Shown here piece after piece: positions 1 to 15,180 of a DNA stretch of 64,000 nt. A program made the translations under genes and the position numbers. Positions within the stretch are counted from its first letter, which is position 1. The number at the start of each line of letters is the position of its first letter. The stretch is from Prinia subflava (Eukaryota > Chordata > Aves > Passeriformes > Cisticolidae), in assembly GCF_021018805.1 (NCBI RefSeq), contig NC_086283.1, positions 18,070,162-18,134,161 on the forward strand, read 5' to 3'. The notes below the pieces were generated by a model. The model saw only the letters and a program-made list of their open reading frames with translations, did not search any database and was not told the origin of the DNA.

Positions 1-3000
1 TTGAGCCTCCTTGGGTTTGGTGACAATCTCTGTACAACAGTGCAAAAAACCACAGAATTTAGAGGCAAACTGTCTTTGGAGCCCGTTGTGACCACGAGAA
101 AAAGCTGTGTGACATATTAAATGAGAAATAAACATTCTGACAATGCAAAACCCAATCTTCTGCCTCCTACCTATAGAAAAGACATGACAGAAAAAGCCTT
201 CAGGCAGGCAGAACACCTTAACGGGTTATGAAATAAATGTACTGAGATGGTGTTTTACATGAAACTACTGGATATAAGTTCTGGTTATTCCAATTACGAG
301 GAGTGAAATCTTGGTATTGTGATAAGCGCAGCTAAAAAGAACAAAGGAGGAATAGCTATAGCTAGCAAAATTTTTAGTCTGCTGGAAGTTTCCTGAGGAA
401 ATTTTTAATAATGGATGTTATTTTCCTACAGGAGTTTTTGTCAATATGTTATGATGACACAAAATGGCAGCTTAAATCCAAGAAGTAACTAAATACCTTT
501 AAAAATGCCCATAAAGTTGTAAAAACTTTTGCATTCATTTTTCAAATGAGTGGTGATCTTAAAAATAGAAAGGAATTAAAATGTCATATTCCAATGAACC
601 TTCTTTTTATATTATTTGTTTCTTATTTTGATTGCCAGGTTATTTGCATGGAGATAAAAAAGTCAGGGGAATGAAAAAGGAAATCTGAAGTCAAGCAGCA
701 TCAGTCCTCTATGAAATATTCATTGGTACTTCAACAGGACAATTTCAATGTTGTTTTGCATTAATATATTTTAAAGGAAAGAAAAGGGGAAAAGAAAACA
801 CACACCTCATGGAGTTACCATGCAAAAAGTGAGGTCAGTGACCCATTTAGATCCAGATCCCACTGACAATGGCCAGGACACAGCTGGGCAGAGCAGAAAA
901 CACACAAAGGGTCTCCCCACCAGGAATCTCGCTCAACCTGGGAAATCACCCAAAAGCTGTTTTATTTCAGTTTCTCCCTCCCCTACTCTACAGAAATCAA
1001 TATATCTCAGCCAGGCAAAGCCTGATCATTCAGGGAGATTTTCCATCAATTCCTCTGTGGTTGCAAGAGTTGAGTGAGAGAGAGAGCTAATATCCTGTTT
1101 AATAGTTCCCTCCCCACACCAGTTCAAGATCGTTTCCCACAGTATGTTAAATGTACTGTCCAATTCAGCTTCAAATAAAATCAAGGCAAAGGGCTTCAAA
1201 ACCCTCCAGACAGATTATTGCAAAGTCCAATACATTTTGTTGGTTCTAAGTAAAAGGCTTTCTTTCATTAACTTAATTTAATTCCCACAGTGAGTTGCTA
1301 TTCTTTTGAAATTACCAAAATACTCACAGTTACTCCATGGTGGTTATAAAAGAGCCTTTGAATATGTACTGATATTTCCTTCCAGTTAGCCAGCCTCTTA
1401 AAAATCCAGGCCAAACTCTCTGGTACTGTAGATCAACACTGCCAAATTGAAGTTAAAGACAGAACACATGAACCTGGTCCACTGCAAGAACCCAGAGGAG
1501 GTGGGATGGAAAACATGGACCAAACAGGAAACACAAGCACTGAGCCTGTCCTGTTTATTTTTCTATCAAAGGATGACAAGACATGGAAATTCAGTTCCAT
1601 ATCAAAAAATCACCTGGGGAATATTTACAAATTTCCTTGGGTCACTCATATTTGTATATGAAATGTTTTTTCCCCACTTTCTCTACACAACTGAAATTGT
1701 GGCTGCCTAAATTCCAGACAAGTACTCAAAGGTGAATTATTGCTGAACTTTAGACAGGGCTTTTATAACCTGCTTTCACTAATCTCAGAGATGAAAACTG
1801 CTAGAAATAATTTCTTCACAAGTTTATTTTATCTTCTCTTTCAATTAGCAGAGGTGCCAACACTCTGCATGCACCAATTAAGCTCCCCTTTACCTTTTTT
1901 CTTTTTACTTAGTGAAAGAATTGCAAGATTCTCAGAGGCTTGAAACATGCATGAAATGAGATACAACCTGGACATGAGTGAAATTGTCTTCATTTGGTTG
2001 TGGCGTTTTTTTCCCCTAAATGATTCTTTGATGAGTTGTTTTTTGTTTGTTTGTGTTTTTTTTTTAATAATCATCACATATACTCATAAGCAGTATTGAT
2101 TTAACCACAAATGAACCCAAATTCTTATTAAACAGCTACTGAAGAGGCAGGATAGAGGCAACAGAAACAAAGTACTTCCCTGAGCAAAACTGCCCTATTT
2201 ATAGGAGTTAATAGGTGCCCAAAACTTTCATCATTTGTAGACGCAGTAGAAAAATTCAACCTGTATCGTTCATTTTGAGACTACTATAAAGGATATAAAA
2301 CACTGGCTGAAATAAAAGGGAATCCTTGATTTTGATAAAGGAAATGAAAGACATTTGCCTGGAGTGTTATATAGTCTGACACCAGCTTCACAGACACACA
2401 TTTCAGCTAATCTAGAATTGAAATGGTGTTAATATTGTGCAACTTGAATCCTACTGAAAGAATTACTCAATTGAATTCTATAGAAATGCCAGAATCGTGC
2501 TAAGATTGATACATTTTTTTTCTGAAGTTTCCCACATAATTCTTTTTTAGAATCCCTGAACAAAACTGGACAAGATTGTTTATACTTTTCTTGGTAACCT
2601 GATTTCCATGGAAATGGTTGTTTTACCTTCTAACTTGGATTTTACCTAATGTGAATCTCTTCCCTCCTTCTGACATTCCCTCTTAGATGAAAGTCACAGA
2701 GCAAAAAAGGGAAATAACTCCTCAATCTTCCTTAGCTGAAAGGTCCTGCCAGGACATGGATGAGCGAAGATTGCCTTCCTCAGCACGAAGAGCAGACAGA
2801 TGCTCAAGACAGAGATTTTCAGTCTGGCTTAGAACTGAGGCTGTGATATTGCTTCAGCTGCTCATGGCTCAGAGCAGGGGAGAGTGTGATCCTCATCTCA
2901 GTTTTTGGGTTAGGACACAATTTTCCATGGTTTTGACACCAAAAGGCATTCGTGTTTGCAAAATCACATAATTAAGTTTATCGATTCCTTGAACAAATCA

Positions 3001-5890
3001 TTGACTGCCTTGCACATGAATCATCTTATAAAGACTGGAGAAAAAGCTTATTGTGAAGCTCATTTCTTTTGGTGTCACTTGCAGAAAGTTGATTTGTTCT
3101 GCAGGCAGAAAGTTCATTCAAAAAACATGCTCCTGCCTAAGAAAATCTGTAACTAATGGAAAAATCCTTCAACATGACTGGTCAAACTCAAAACTACCTT
3201 TGGTGGTGAATTCACAATGACAGTGCAAAGTAGACCTGATTTCTCTCACTGAAGAGCACTCCCAAAGTACCAGAGAGACTGACAGCATGGCCAACTTCTC
3301 TTTAAATTGTGAGAGTCAGACAAGAAAGATCACATTCAGTAGTTAAAAGCATTTTTCCACTTAGTCATATATTTATATGACACTTCGGATAGAAACCAGG
3401 CCTCTCAACATTCTAGATAAGAATATCTCAAGAGAATGAATATATTTTCAGCTTCCATCTGTGATGTCATTACAGCTCCAATCTGTTCAAAAGCAGAAAG
3501 TCAGGCCCGAGTGAAAGTGTCTCAATCTGATTTTCATACACCTTGGCAATAGTCGCCCAGATTTCTAATTTAATAACTCTTTGGGTCAGCTAGAAATGCT
3601 GCATTCTGTCATTGGCAGATGATGTCGTTGCCTGCATGATGAACCACAAGTCAGGTTTCAAATGTTTGCTGCTGTAGGTTCTTCAGAAAGGGGGTGTTTG
3701 CCCAAGTCCACTTCTTCTTAGAAAGAAAATTAGATTGCATGAAGTCCCCAAAGGGCAGAGAGAAAACTCCCAGCCCTGGTGCAGAAGGGTCTGGGTCCAG
3801 GAAACAAAAGATTCCAGTCCACACAGTGTCAGGCTTAGCCTGGCAAACTCTGCTCTGATTTCCTTTTCCAGAGCTTTCAGGCACAGGGCTCTTCACACCC
3901 ACTCCTCCAGGGCTGTTCCTATTTGAACAATTAAAAGCGACAAAGACTGCTCATTTAAGAGATGATTTGGGCAAATTTTCATCCTTGTAAAATGTTCCCC
4001 TCCCTTCATCCTCTCCTAAAGCTTCAATTTCCTCCTCAACAACTCCTTGGATAAAATAAACTTTAGTGGATTTCTTATAGAAATGTCAAAGGAAAGGTTA
4101 AACTGTTCCTGTCTCCTTCATCAGGATTATTTTTTTCCTGCTTTCATACTTTTTTCTGTGGTACAAAATCAAGAAGCAGATCATTTGAAATAGTACTGTA
4201 TGACAAATAAAGGAGTTTTATATTAACTCAGGGAAATCTGAAGTTAGATCATGTACAAAACCCGTAACAGTTGACACTAGAATTTTCTCCTTATCTATCT
4301 GATTTCTGAAATTCAAGAATGTGGCCTTCAAAATTAATTTCCTTTTGAGCCTGATTTTTTCTGTTCCTTCTTGTTTAACAGTTATTAACTATCTCATAAG
4401 CACACACTGCACATCAAAGTAGAGAACTACCAGACCACAGACCTTTATTTTTCTCCATTTGTTCTACTCTGTATTTTCATCTCATCTGATGCACAGGCTG
4501 CCAGGTGATGTTTAAACAAAATTGTTTCAAGTTAATAATTTTTTCCCATATTTATTTTAAACCAGCACCTGTTACCTCTCTGCTGTACCTTCTGTGATCT
4601 CACAGCAGCTGACTGGAGTCGAATTTGCACTGCTAAGCTTCTAAAACAATACGCATCCTGCCTCCTTCCATTTAATTGCACCTCATGTGTGAGGGAAGGA
4701 GTTGTAGAATTTAGGAAGAAGGGAATGGCATCTTTTGTGGTGGTGCCAATTTCAGGCAGCTTTCTCTTGTGGTTTGGGTTTGTTTGTTTGACATGCTGAA
4801 TTAAGACGACATAAACCAGGTTGTGATGAATTGCAACAACTTCTTATCACGAAACTGGACAAATAATCACTGAAAGGGTGATTCTCTGTCTACACAGCTG
4901 GGGCAGAAGCACAGAGGACAGTTCAGGTGTCAGTAAGTGCCTGTAACCACCCACCACTATTTCTTAGGAGGATTTAAGTTCCTCCAGTTCCCATCTGAGT
5001 TGCAATTCCAATAGTAAAATTAGAGGTAAAAAAGAGGGATGAAAATGTAACCAGCCCAAACCACCTTTTGAATTACCTAAATTACTGAGAATTCAGATCC
5101 AAACTCATTATTTAGTGACACAGCTATGACTAAAATACACATATTACAGTCAAAGGATTATGAAAATGAATCAGCCTAGTACCAAGTAGCTTTAAAAATT
5201 AGGATATCAAAGGGAGTTTAGCTCTAAGTGCCCATGGCAGCAAGGGGGGGCAGTTTGCCTTTTAAGCTTTTGAATTTCCTACCAAGGAAATGATTTGCCT
5301 CTAAAGCCGGATGATAGAAGCAGATACATGACTTTGAAACAGGTGCCTGAACACGTACTCTGCCACTACTCAGCTCAGGAGATGCTCACTTCTCTCCTAA
5401 ATTCACCCATCCAGGTATTCCAGTGTCACTTTTGCCCAGGCTTTGCTCACAGGGATCCTGGGAGTCACACCTAGAGGAGCAGGAGCTTTTTATATGTACC
5501 CAAAAGGACTAATGACAACAACCTCCTTAATTTTTACACTTAAACCCCCAAGTATGGTCCATTTGAAATTTACAACACACTCCATCACATTCTTTCCAAG
5601 TACAGTAAATCCACCATAGAACTGTTTTATTTTTATGAGCTGGATAAAACTGAAAAACTAGGAAACACCACTAAGAAAATACAGGTGTATTAAAGCCCAG
5701 AGTTAGTAGCCATTAACAAACAACATTTAGCCTTGAGAGAAGTGACAGAAGGCACCGAGTCCTAACCCACTCTTTAAAGCTTCACCCTTTGTCTTGAAAG
5801 CTTTCCACTACTCTTGCAAAGCTCAGCAGCTGAAAACAGAACTCAAGGACTCCTTTCTCTCCTCAAAGGGAATGAGCTCCTGCAGCTGGA
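1..5890. other. Host non-coding DNA, no gene seen
   Basis: AT-rich single-copy-looking sequence. Open frames here are all under 101 codons, overlap on opposite strands and match nothing I recognise. The only low-complexity stretch of note is a short T/G run with TTTG repeats near 2037-2065. I see no splice-flanked exon, RNA gene or recognisable transposon. It could be intronic or intergenic; the sequence alone does not decide. Confidence 0.6.
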
Positions 5891-5956
5891 GCAGGGAGGT
5901 TGGTCCAGGTGACCTCCAGGGGTCCCTTCCAACTGGAACCATTTGTGATTTTGTGA
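5891..5956 (+). repeat. CR1 LINE 3' end fragment
   Basis: The stretch reads as the conserved 3' terminus of avian CR1 retrotransposons: a GGTTGGTCCAGGTGACCTCC-like segment, then GGTCCCTTCCAAC, closing with two tandem octamers of the ATTCTRTGA type (ATTTGTGA, TTTTGTGA at 5941-5956). CR1 elements typically end in such octamers instead of poly-A and are usually 5'-truncated, which fits this piece of about 66 bp. It is a dead relic. Identification rests on the known CR1 3' consensus. Confidence 0.85.
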
Positions 5957-8900
5957 GGGGAACCTTTTCCTGGGACTCTTTGTGTTTTGGAAAAACTGAG
6001 ATGCAGCCTTCATACAGGTCAAATTCTAAGCTTAATATTCCTCTCACCAAAAGGTGATGCAGCCACTAAATCACTGAATTGCCACCAAATGAGAATGTCC
6101 AAGGCCCTGAGGAGGCAGTACAAAGCACACAGTGAACTTAATCCTCAGGAGTTTATCTGGTTTCTTCATCTATTCATAAACTTTGCTTATATGCAATGCC
6201 ACAGGGCAACAAAGCCAGCTCATGGCAGAATTATTTCCAAGGAATTACAAACAAATTGGGAGGAAGAGCCATTCCATCTGCAATTATAAAAAAAACCCAT
6301 GAAAACAAACAACAATACCACTTCATTTTAATTCTTGAAAGTTGCAGAGGGAAGTTATAGAGACAAACTGGCTCTCGATTAAACCAGCAGAAGCACATCA
6401 TACACAACTCCAGGAGCATTTCAGTGACCCCTGGCAGGATGTCCTGCACACACCATTCCAAAACTCCTCTGGCCACCCCATTTGCAAGGAAGAAGGCTGG
6501 GATAAGGCAGAGAAGCAGGACAGAAAGAAAACCACCTCAATAGATATGTTGTGATGGAGTTTAGCACCACAAAACCACAAACAAGTTTTGTGAGAGAGCA
6601 AATTAGGAAGAAAGTTATGAAGGTTCTTTTACTTCCCCCAGCTTCAAATTTCTTACCTGCATTGCAGTAATGTTCATGTCTATCAGTCAGACTAAAACTG
6701 TGTTGTAGTAGCCACTGTTAAATATTTATGGGCACTATCCAAGGATTAAAACACTTGAAAAATTACAATAACTTACCCCATTCTCAGGTAGAAGCTTTGA
6801 GAGCTGAATTTTAAACATAAAAACACTTTCAGTTTCTTGAATAACACACAGAGAAGTGAAAAGCACCATAACCCAGATGAAAGATGTGTTGCTTGTCAGT
6901 ACCACTGGATTTTTTTTTTTAATCCCTGCAACTTTTCCTACCTCTCTCTAGGAAATAGAAGAGAAAGGTGCGTGCTAAGGGGCTAAGAGACACTTCATCT
7001 TGCCTTCCCACTCATAATCTGAAGATGACTGTCAAAGGATTTTTAATTTCCTGTGCTAGGGAGATCAGGTTAATCTCCAGTGAGAGGTGTTAACAAAATC
7101 CTATAAGCAGAGCTAAGTTCTGTGCACTGAAACCTAAACCCATTGGCATCCATCATTAGTAATTACTCCTATGCCCAAGTAAACCTTTTTATATGGCAAT
7201 CACTACAAATATTAACTCTAAGTCTGAAGTACATGTGTGGCTACTGAGTTAAGGGTGTTATGTATTTACAGTTTGTTCTGGACAGACCTTTGCTTTTAGA
7301 AACTTCTGGCTTGTTCCAGCATCTAAATACATCTGCAGTATGCAAGAATTCTCAAGGTGAAAGCCACTCTTACCAGAATACCTAAAAATTATTAGAATGA
7401 AGATCACTAATCGGATCCAATGAAGGCTTTACACATGCCCCTACCTAGACAATACTTACTCTTGAATTTACTTGCTCTTGTATAGACTAAAGCAGCACCT
7501 CAGAGTCTGCTGAACCCTCCAAATGTGCTACTTGCAACCATTAAGAGACAGATTTCAAAGCTGATAATAACACAGAAACTTTTAGGTCAGTATTTGCTAA
7601 TAAGTGCATTTTCCAAACTGTGTGTTACTCTACTGCCTGAAAACATTCACCCGGGAGATGTTTGTCAATTTAGTTTTCTGACTCAGAAGAATTTAGTTTT
7701 AGACTCAGAAGTCTTCCCTTTGTCTTGATGTCTCAAGCAACAAGTTTACCATGGATAGTCTCCAAGTCAAAAGGAGAAACTGAACACAAGAAAATCATGC
7801 ACCAGGTGGAGGTAATCACAGAATTATTGCAAATTTTCTCTTATCTCTAATGTATTCCAAATAATCCTCTTGAGCAGAGTTCTCCAGAACCCTGAGTAGA
7901 AGAGTATCAGGTACCACAAAATCAATTTCCAGCTCAGCATTAGTCTCATTATTGTACTGTGTTTGACACATGGATTAAAAAGTGTATCTGTTTCAGCATT
8001 CTAGGACTTCAGGGAAAAAAAAATCTCACATCTGTAGCCTTCTTTTATGTGCTGGTTGGCACTGCCAAATGATCTAAGAGCGTCCAAGCTGAATTCCTTT
8101 CAGCCATACCTAACCCAAAGATAAACTCCAAGATCATATTCATAGCTATCAAATTACTAATGGACACTGAATCCACAAGTGGAAACCTGTGCAGTGTGCA
8201 GAGAGCGGGTATCGCATTCTGAGTACCACCATTTTGGAGATGCTAAATCCTCTTCTAGGATGCTTAATCCTCCTCTACTGTACAGCATTAATTTGAAAGC
8301 CAGGTCTCAGGTGAGCTGTGAGCTCAGTTTGTGAAATACAGAAATGCTTCTGTGCTGACGTTCATAACAACACCATGCTGAGCAGTGCTGGGGGCTTTGT
8401 GCAGGTTTCCAAGAGAACTGCTCTCAGTGACAGAGGGATGACTCCCACTTAGACATGGCACAACCAGAGCAGGGTTTTGTTTGCTTTCACAGCACACGCA
8501 ATTGTTTGGTCAAGAAAGGTGCATTAATGGCATTGCTTCCAAACCATGTCTTCTTTTCCTGCTGCCTTGCAATGGTCCCCCCTTACCTCTGCAGGCTGAA
8601 TTCCCTCTGAATGACAGAAGTCTGCAGTACCAGCAGCAAGAGGGGCTGAAGCAGTGGGGAACAGAGGCCAATCCTCCAGTGAGGGAAAGTGGTAGACAGG
8701 CTCACACCAGAGCTTGAACAAAACTCTTCTCTCTTTCCAGTGTCCCAACAACAACAAGGAAACCCACCACTACATGAGAATCCAGTATTCTCTGACTCTT
8801 ATCCACAGTTTCTACATTTACCACTGTTAGATCATTCTGTATCACGTGTTGTATCATCCATATGGAAATCCCAGGAGCTGATATCTCCTGCAATGCTGTA

Positions 8901-11900
8901 CAACAATTTCTGGCACTGATAACTCACACACTGCAATGCTGCAGCACCCTCATGGCAGCAGGAAAGAGATTAAGCATGTAGATTACTAAAGGATGGGATT
9001 ATGTCTGGAATCTTCCATCTCTCTGTGGGAAAGCTTCATGCTCACATGGCATGAAGCTCAGTTTTTGGCTCAGTTTTTGAGATTTCATGTTTTCTGGTAG
9101 CCTTTCTATTCCACTCCTCTGCAAAACAAGTTACAGGAGAGTTGGGAAAATTATTTATTGGGCTGCTGGGAGGAAGTTGATTTTCTTTTAGAGTATTTAT
9201 CAAATTCTTTCAAGTCTCTGTGGTTCAACATATTAAGCTACATCAAAGCCAAAGCATACACTTTTGAGCTATTCATTTTCTGTTAAAATCCACATTCTTG
9301 GATGCTGAAATGTTTACTGCACTTTTTCCAAGCTTTGGAGTTAGTGGTCTACTGGCTGTATCAATACCAAAACTATTTTGGATGACTGCAGTCTGCAAGA
9401 ATATTTACTGAAATTATGTACTAAGGGAACAGGTTCATTGTTTACACTTGGAAGATTAAATTAAATATTTACAGGAAAGTTCTTTTTATTCCTTCTGCCC
9501 CTGCAGCCATATTCTCAGTCACACATCAGCTCTTAAAACCTGAATTTACAACACGAAATAAAGCTGGTGTCATCTGCCATCACAGTAAAACACCAGGGTT
9601 CACATTGTACTTTTTAGACAATGGAAATGTTCCCTTCCAGGTGTCAAGGTTTCCTCACACCAGGCTTCTAAACCAGCAAACTGCACCCCAGATGCCCATC
9701 CCTCTATTCTCAGTTTGTCTCAAACATCTGAGATATATCACCAGATGTCAAGCTGGGACCTAACAGCAGCAAAATATTGCTCAGCACGCCGAGCATGGAA
9801 CACAGACCTGCTGTAAATTTCCCCACTGCCTTTGATTACTCATTAGTACTTCAGCTGATTAGAGAAGGCATGAGCAGGAGCTGCTGGTGGAATGCTTATT
9901 CCTCAGGGTTGCTGTACTCAGGTTTGATAGACACATTTCCAAAAGGCTGTGCACAAAGTAAGAACAAGCAGCAGTGGGTGAAGCAGAGGATGAGAATCTC
10001 CAAGGGAAAGGTTCACCTTGAAAACAGATCCTCAGTATGATTCCTTCCACTCATACCTGGGATCAGCCTCTTACCACATATCTGACTTCCATGTAAGAAT
10101 ATTTCACCTTCCACATGCTCATGCTGACAGAAATGAGACAGTAAAAAGTCTATTTTCAGAGGCTACAGAAAACCAGAATGAGCAGAAGGCAACTTCACCA
10201 CCTTCCTGTTCCCAGAGATTTCAAAAGTGCACATCAGAAATTACTACTCTGGCTAAAACAGCACAAAAAACACCTCTCAAATGTAAAGCCTCTGACAGCT
10301 TGATACAGATGTGCCCAAAGGAGCACTCAGCACCTTCCAGGCACGCTTGGGTTTTCAGGTTCCTCCCCCTGCTGCCCATGGTCCCTCTGTGCCGAGGAGT
10401 GCTGTCCCCAGCAATCTCTGTCCCTTTCAAAGACAGGCTGTTTACACTCAAGGCTGATATTAACAGAGATAAACAAGAAACCTGCTGCACTAATTCATGT
10501 GCAGCTATCACATTTACAGCTCCACCTCACAGTTTGGGAAGAGCCAGAATGTAGTTTCCACCTACTACACCAGAAAAGTAATTCAATCGACTTCAATTGT
10601 TTTTACAAATTAGCCTTCAGCTGGCAAATTTCACTGCAAAACTATTATAACAATTTTCTAACTGATTCAGTTCAAGTAATAGCTATTCAATAACATTTTC
10701 CAAGCAAGAAGCACACAGATTTGTCAGTTTGCATGTCTAGAAAGGTCTTTACGGGCTATTATGGTATCTCTTACTCTGTATATGGATTGTGTGCCTCAAA
10801 AAATTCCATTTGCTTCATTTCCTCAATCACAAACCACCATACACACCCTACCCACCATCACTGACAGCCAAAAATCTCCCCACAGCACTGAGAATAGAGG
10901 AAATATTTAGTCCCTATACAAGCAGTCACCTCTCATTGTGAAAGTGGTAGACGGGATTTAAAAATAACTCTGGTTAAAGAAGGATTAGTCTGCAATTACC
11001 AAGTACAATAAAAGCCTTGAATGTTCCTTCTTTGACCAAAAGGACAAATCAGTCTTCTCACCCAAAAAATGTGTCAACAATTCAGTGTGATCTGATCACA
11101 AAGACAAAATAAATTATTGCAAAGCAAAGATTATTGCTACAGCAAAGCCATAAACCTGAATGAAGCCAAAATTTGCTAAAGACACAAACTGAGAGTTAAA
11201 CAGGAAAGCAATAAAATTCGAGTCTATTTAGAGAGTTGTGGACACTCACTGACAACTGACCTTCCTTGCTGGCTGCTGTGTTTGGCTCTGTCAAACAGAA
11301 AAGACAATGTGGGGGAAAAAAAAATCAAGTGAGCAGTAATTTTCCTTCAGAATACCTTAATGATTTTTTTTCTCTACACTTTAGGAGTCCTACATACCTT
11401 TTTCCTATATTTTTGTGGTTGCTGTACAGCTTTGGTCTACTTGTTAAAAGAGTTACAATAACTTAAGGGCATTAAACTTCTTGGTACTCCTTTTATTAAA
11501 AACTTCTCATCTATCATGAGAATTCTACTCACATTCTCTTAAAGTGCCTGAAACAGTTTTTTTTTTTTAATTGGGTTCTTATTCCAGAGGTCTTGACTTG
11601 TTCTGGTAATTTGCAAATGCTGCCAATCCCTAGCAACGACTGTGCTGTAAAGTTGTGTATTTCTCTTATCATCAAGTTACATTACAGAAATTTAGTACCA
11701 TTCAAAACATGTGTTTAATACCTTTCAAAGGTACAACAATAACAACAGTGGAGCTATGATTTTTTAAAATTCTTTTTCAAAATTTTAGCTGGTTAGAAAA
11801 AATACACAAAACATTATCTAATTTGACAAAGGCCATTTACCACTGACTTTGTTCAAGAGTAGAAATAGTGAATTTGATAGGTATTATACACATTATTATT

Positions 11901-14900
11901 TTCTGTAAAAAGGAAAAAGTAAAATATTTCTGTGAATTAAACTACAGAACAGTGAAGCAATGTGATCAACAGCTCTAACTCCAAGAAATATGCATTGAAA
12001 ATGATCTAAAAAATTGTTTAAAAGCTGATGCAAAAAAACCCCAGTTCCCAAGAGTTTCAGTTAAAAAAATTATGATTTTCAAATTAGATATATGTTCCAT
12101 TAGGGGTTGCACTAAACTCCCACAGCTTTTGGCTCTGCACATTTTACTGTAATGTAGAATAGAATAAATTATGTAGCAACCTGTTAGGAGCCAGTGGTGG
12201 TAAAACTATATTAAAAAAATAGATTAAGAAAAAGATTACTGTATAAGGGTTTGGCATAAAAGGAAGGAAAAAGCCAGTGAAAATTCCACAAATTGAAAAA
12301 GCTTCCAAAGGAATATGATTTCGTAGCAAAAGCATTTTCTTGTATTGAGTGGCTGTTTTGGGGTGGAGAAAGGGAGTGTTTGGTCTGAGGTTTGGGGTTT
12401 TTTGTTCTCTCCAGCCACAGACGTAACCGCAAATCAATGCAATGGAAACTTCAAATAACCAGAAATGGCCATACCAATTCCCTCAAGTTGCAAGGTGTTA
12501 TTTTTTCAGAACCATCTCAAGTAATACCAGATATTTGCCAGCAGAGCTGGGTCAGAGCCGTGCAGAGCTGAGAGCTCCAGGTCTGAGGGCTGCGGATGGG
12601 TGAGCTCAGGGACTACTCTCACCCTCACACCTAAGCAGAGCTGGGCAGGAACCTGGGTTCCTGGGTGCAGGAACCCAAACAGCTGACAGGGAAGGCTCTG
12701 GCACATGGCACTAATCGAGTGTACCTCTTCTCCTGACACCTCCTGGCACCTTTCCTCCTGACCTTCTCCTACCCTCAGCATGAGCAGAGCCAGTGCAGGA
12801 GCTGCTGCTGATTCATCCAAAACCCTGGAATTTAAATGCTGTTTGTCAGGGGGACATAAACAAAATGCACCATAAAGTTCACCCCCTTCTCCCATCTCTT
12901 CAAAACTCTACTTCACCAGCTTCCAGAGACTGTTTTGCTGTTCCTGCACAGAAAGGCAGATATAACAGTCTAAAGGTCTTTTGAAGAGTGGGGAGGGAAA
13001 GCCTTTTGAATATCTCTGTAGATAGCAAGAGATCTTTCTCTTCCCAAGAAAGTGCTGAATATACAATTAAATGCTAAACAGTGCTACAGACATTGTTATA
13101 TTCAGAAATGTTCCATAGAGAAAAATCATCTCTTTCACAGGTCTGACAACTGTAAACTCTAATTTTATACAAGAGCTCAACATCTTTGTTCATCAAAAAG
13201 ACAGACTTGTAAAATACACATATTTATAAGTCTGAGCGAAATAAATCGTGTTCTTATTCAGAGACCTTGGTACTGCTTGCCCATGATACACCACAATTCC
13301 ATAAGTGTAAATAAAGCACATGTTAAATGTGTTACATTAGCTATATTCTCTGATTTGCTGGTTTTTCTAGATTAGAAATGATCACAGGGTTCTCACATTC
13401 TGTCAGAAAAAACAAAACAGTTTAAGTGAGGCCAGTGCTCCCAGTTAATCTAATGTGGCACCCCAGATTTCATTTCATCCAAGAAGTCAGAGACAAAGAA
13501 CCATGACATGTATTGTGATTTTAATTACTGATTTATATTTATACCTGGCAGTAGATGTAAGTCCTTTTCCTTTTCACATTTTTAAAAGTTTATTATTTAT
13601 TCTTTTTTTTAACCAGATACGTATAAGTAATCTAACTTGTGAGAACAGAAATACAAGGTCAAACCAAAGATGCCTCCAGCTGAATACTCCAGCAGCTGCT
13701 AACAAGCAGATGACTGAGGAAGCTTGTGAGAACATGACAAGTACCCAGGGATAGAGTGTACACAGTGTTCCGTGGGAATGTTCTACAATCCAAAGATTCA
13801 GGAGTCAAGAACTTCTTGAGGAGAAGTAATTTTTTTCAATACAGTGAGCTTCAGTAATTTGAATTTGTTACCTACTTGTCCAACAGCTTTTGAACCCACA
13901 CAGATTTTATTATCTACACACAATGCATTGGATCAACAACTTCCACAGCTTAACTTCATGCTGTGTGAGGAACTGTTTGCTTTAATCATACTGAGTCAAC
14001 CACTTGCTGAGCTTGATAGCTCTTAATTCTCATATGGAAGAGACAACTCCCTCCCATTCTCTTTCTTCAGCTGATTCATACTCCCTCACTGCGTTCTTTT
14101 TCTCAGCCTAAAGGCTCCTAGCATGAGTTACTCAAAAGAACGGTTCCATTCTGTTGATTATCATGCAGCATGCTTTTCTAGATCTTCTGCAGTTCTATGA
14201 CAGCCCAAGGCAAAGATAATTCAACAGACAACATGAGATGACCATGAAGGACATAATCATGTTCTTTATTTTCAACTCTCTATTGATTTCCTAGCATTCT
14301 ATCTGTCTTCCTGGATTTCAACCACTGTCATCCAATACTTCCATAAGCCATGAGATATATCAAGACCTTGTTTCAGAACCTGTGATTTTGTTTATAAATC
14401 TAGGACTGTACAGGATACCTGGAATGACTGTGGAGGAAACGGTGACATTTTACTCAGCCACACACTTTTTACATCATTATCTATCAAACTTCGAATGTGC
14501 TTTGCTGGTGCATTTGCCAGCATTGCACAGTAAATACATTCGTTGCACTTTGTCTTCCTGGAGGAGTAATTCAACTCTGAATGAAATGCAGGACTAACAA
14601 AAGCAGTTTTTCTTTACTGGTGGTTTTACATCTGTGTGTGAATGGTTCCCCAGCCAGCACAGCCAATGTTAAACTGCACAAGATCTGAAAGGCAAGCTGA
14701 AATCAAAGTGTGCTGCTACCAGGGGCTGTACTGCAGCATCTCCTTTGTGGTATCAATTAAGTGCCTCTAATGGACAGCCCAGTTCCATAAAAGACATGGA
14801 CATTTTGAATGCATGGCAAGTTACTTAATCTTAAAAAAAAGATTAATAAAATAATGTCTAAGACTTCTAAATTCAATTGTTTGCTGTTTTGGACAGTCTT

Positions 14901-14906
14901 GAAGTC
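5957..14906. other. Host non-coding DNA, no gene seen
   Basis: About 9 kb of AT-rich sequence with a slightly GC-richer patch around 12530-12800. The longest open frame (10018-10554, plus) begins at TTG, not ATG, and its translation has no domain I recognise. No tRNA, rRNA or recognisable mobile element was seen. The sequence just before 14907 is the host side of the proviral integration site. Confidence 0.6.
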
Positions 14907-14912
14907 ATTCAA
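14907..14912. repeat. Target-site duplication, left copy (ATTCAA)
   Basis: ATTCAA here is repeated exactly at 21558-21563 on the far side of the provirus. A 6-bp duplication is the size made by alpharetroviral integrases and several betaretroviral ones. It fixes the proviral boundaries at 14913 and 21557. Confidence 0.8.
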
Positions 14913-15157
14913 TCTGGGAATACACAAGACAGAGAGTCAAACAGACTTGATTAGCATATCTGGTTTGATAACCAAGATGCCATGGCAGGAACAAACAGAA
15001 CTGTGAAAATTACAGGAGATGGGATTACACCTGCTTATGGGAAGAGAGAAGATTCAATCAACTTCTGCAAGCAAAGAGTTGTTGTAAAATGCATGAGTTT
15101 TCTGTGTGATTTTTAACCTGATTATTGTAGTAGAAATGATTAACCTGTCTGAAATAG

Positions 15158-15165
15158 TATATAAG
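15158..15165 (+). promoter_or_regulatory. LTR TATA box (TATATAAG)
   Basis: TATATAAG stands about 80 bp before the LTR end, the position expected for a retroviral core promoter. An identical copy is at 21478-21485 in the 3' LTR, which could drive transcription outward into host DNA. Confidence 0.8.
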
Positions 15166-15180
15166 CTTTTGGAAAACCTG

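Noticed and set aside
10018..10554. 178-codon plus-strand ORF, the longest outside the provirus and simple repeats
   Set aside because: It begins at TTG, has no recognisable domain, and an overlapping frame of similar quality exists on the other strand; most likely chance.
12506..12895. 129-codon minus-strand ORF in a GC-richer patch
   Set aside because: No domain or splice context; GC-rich patches lengthen random frames.
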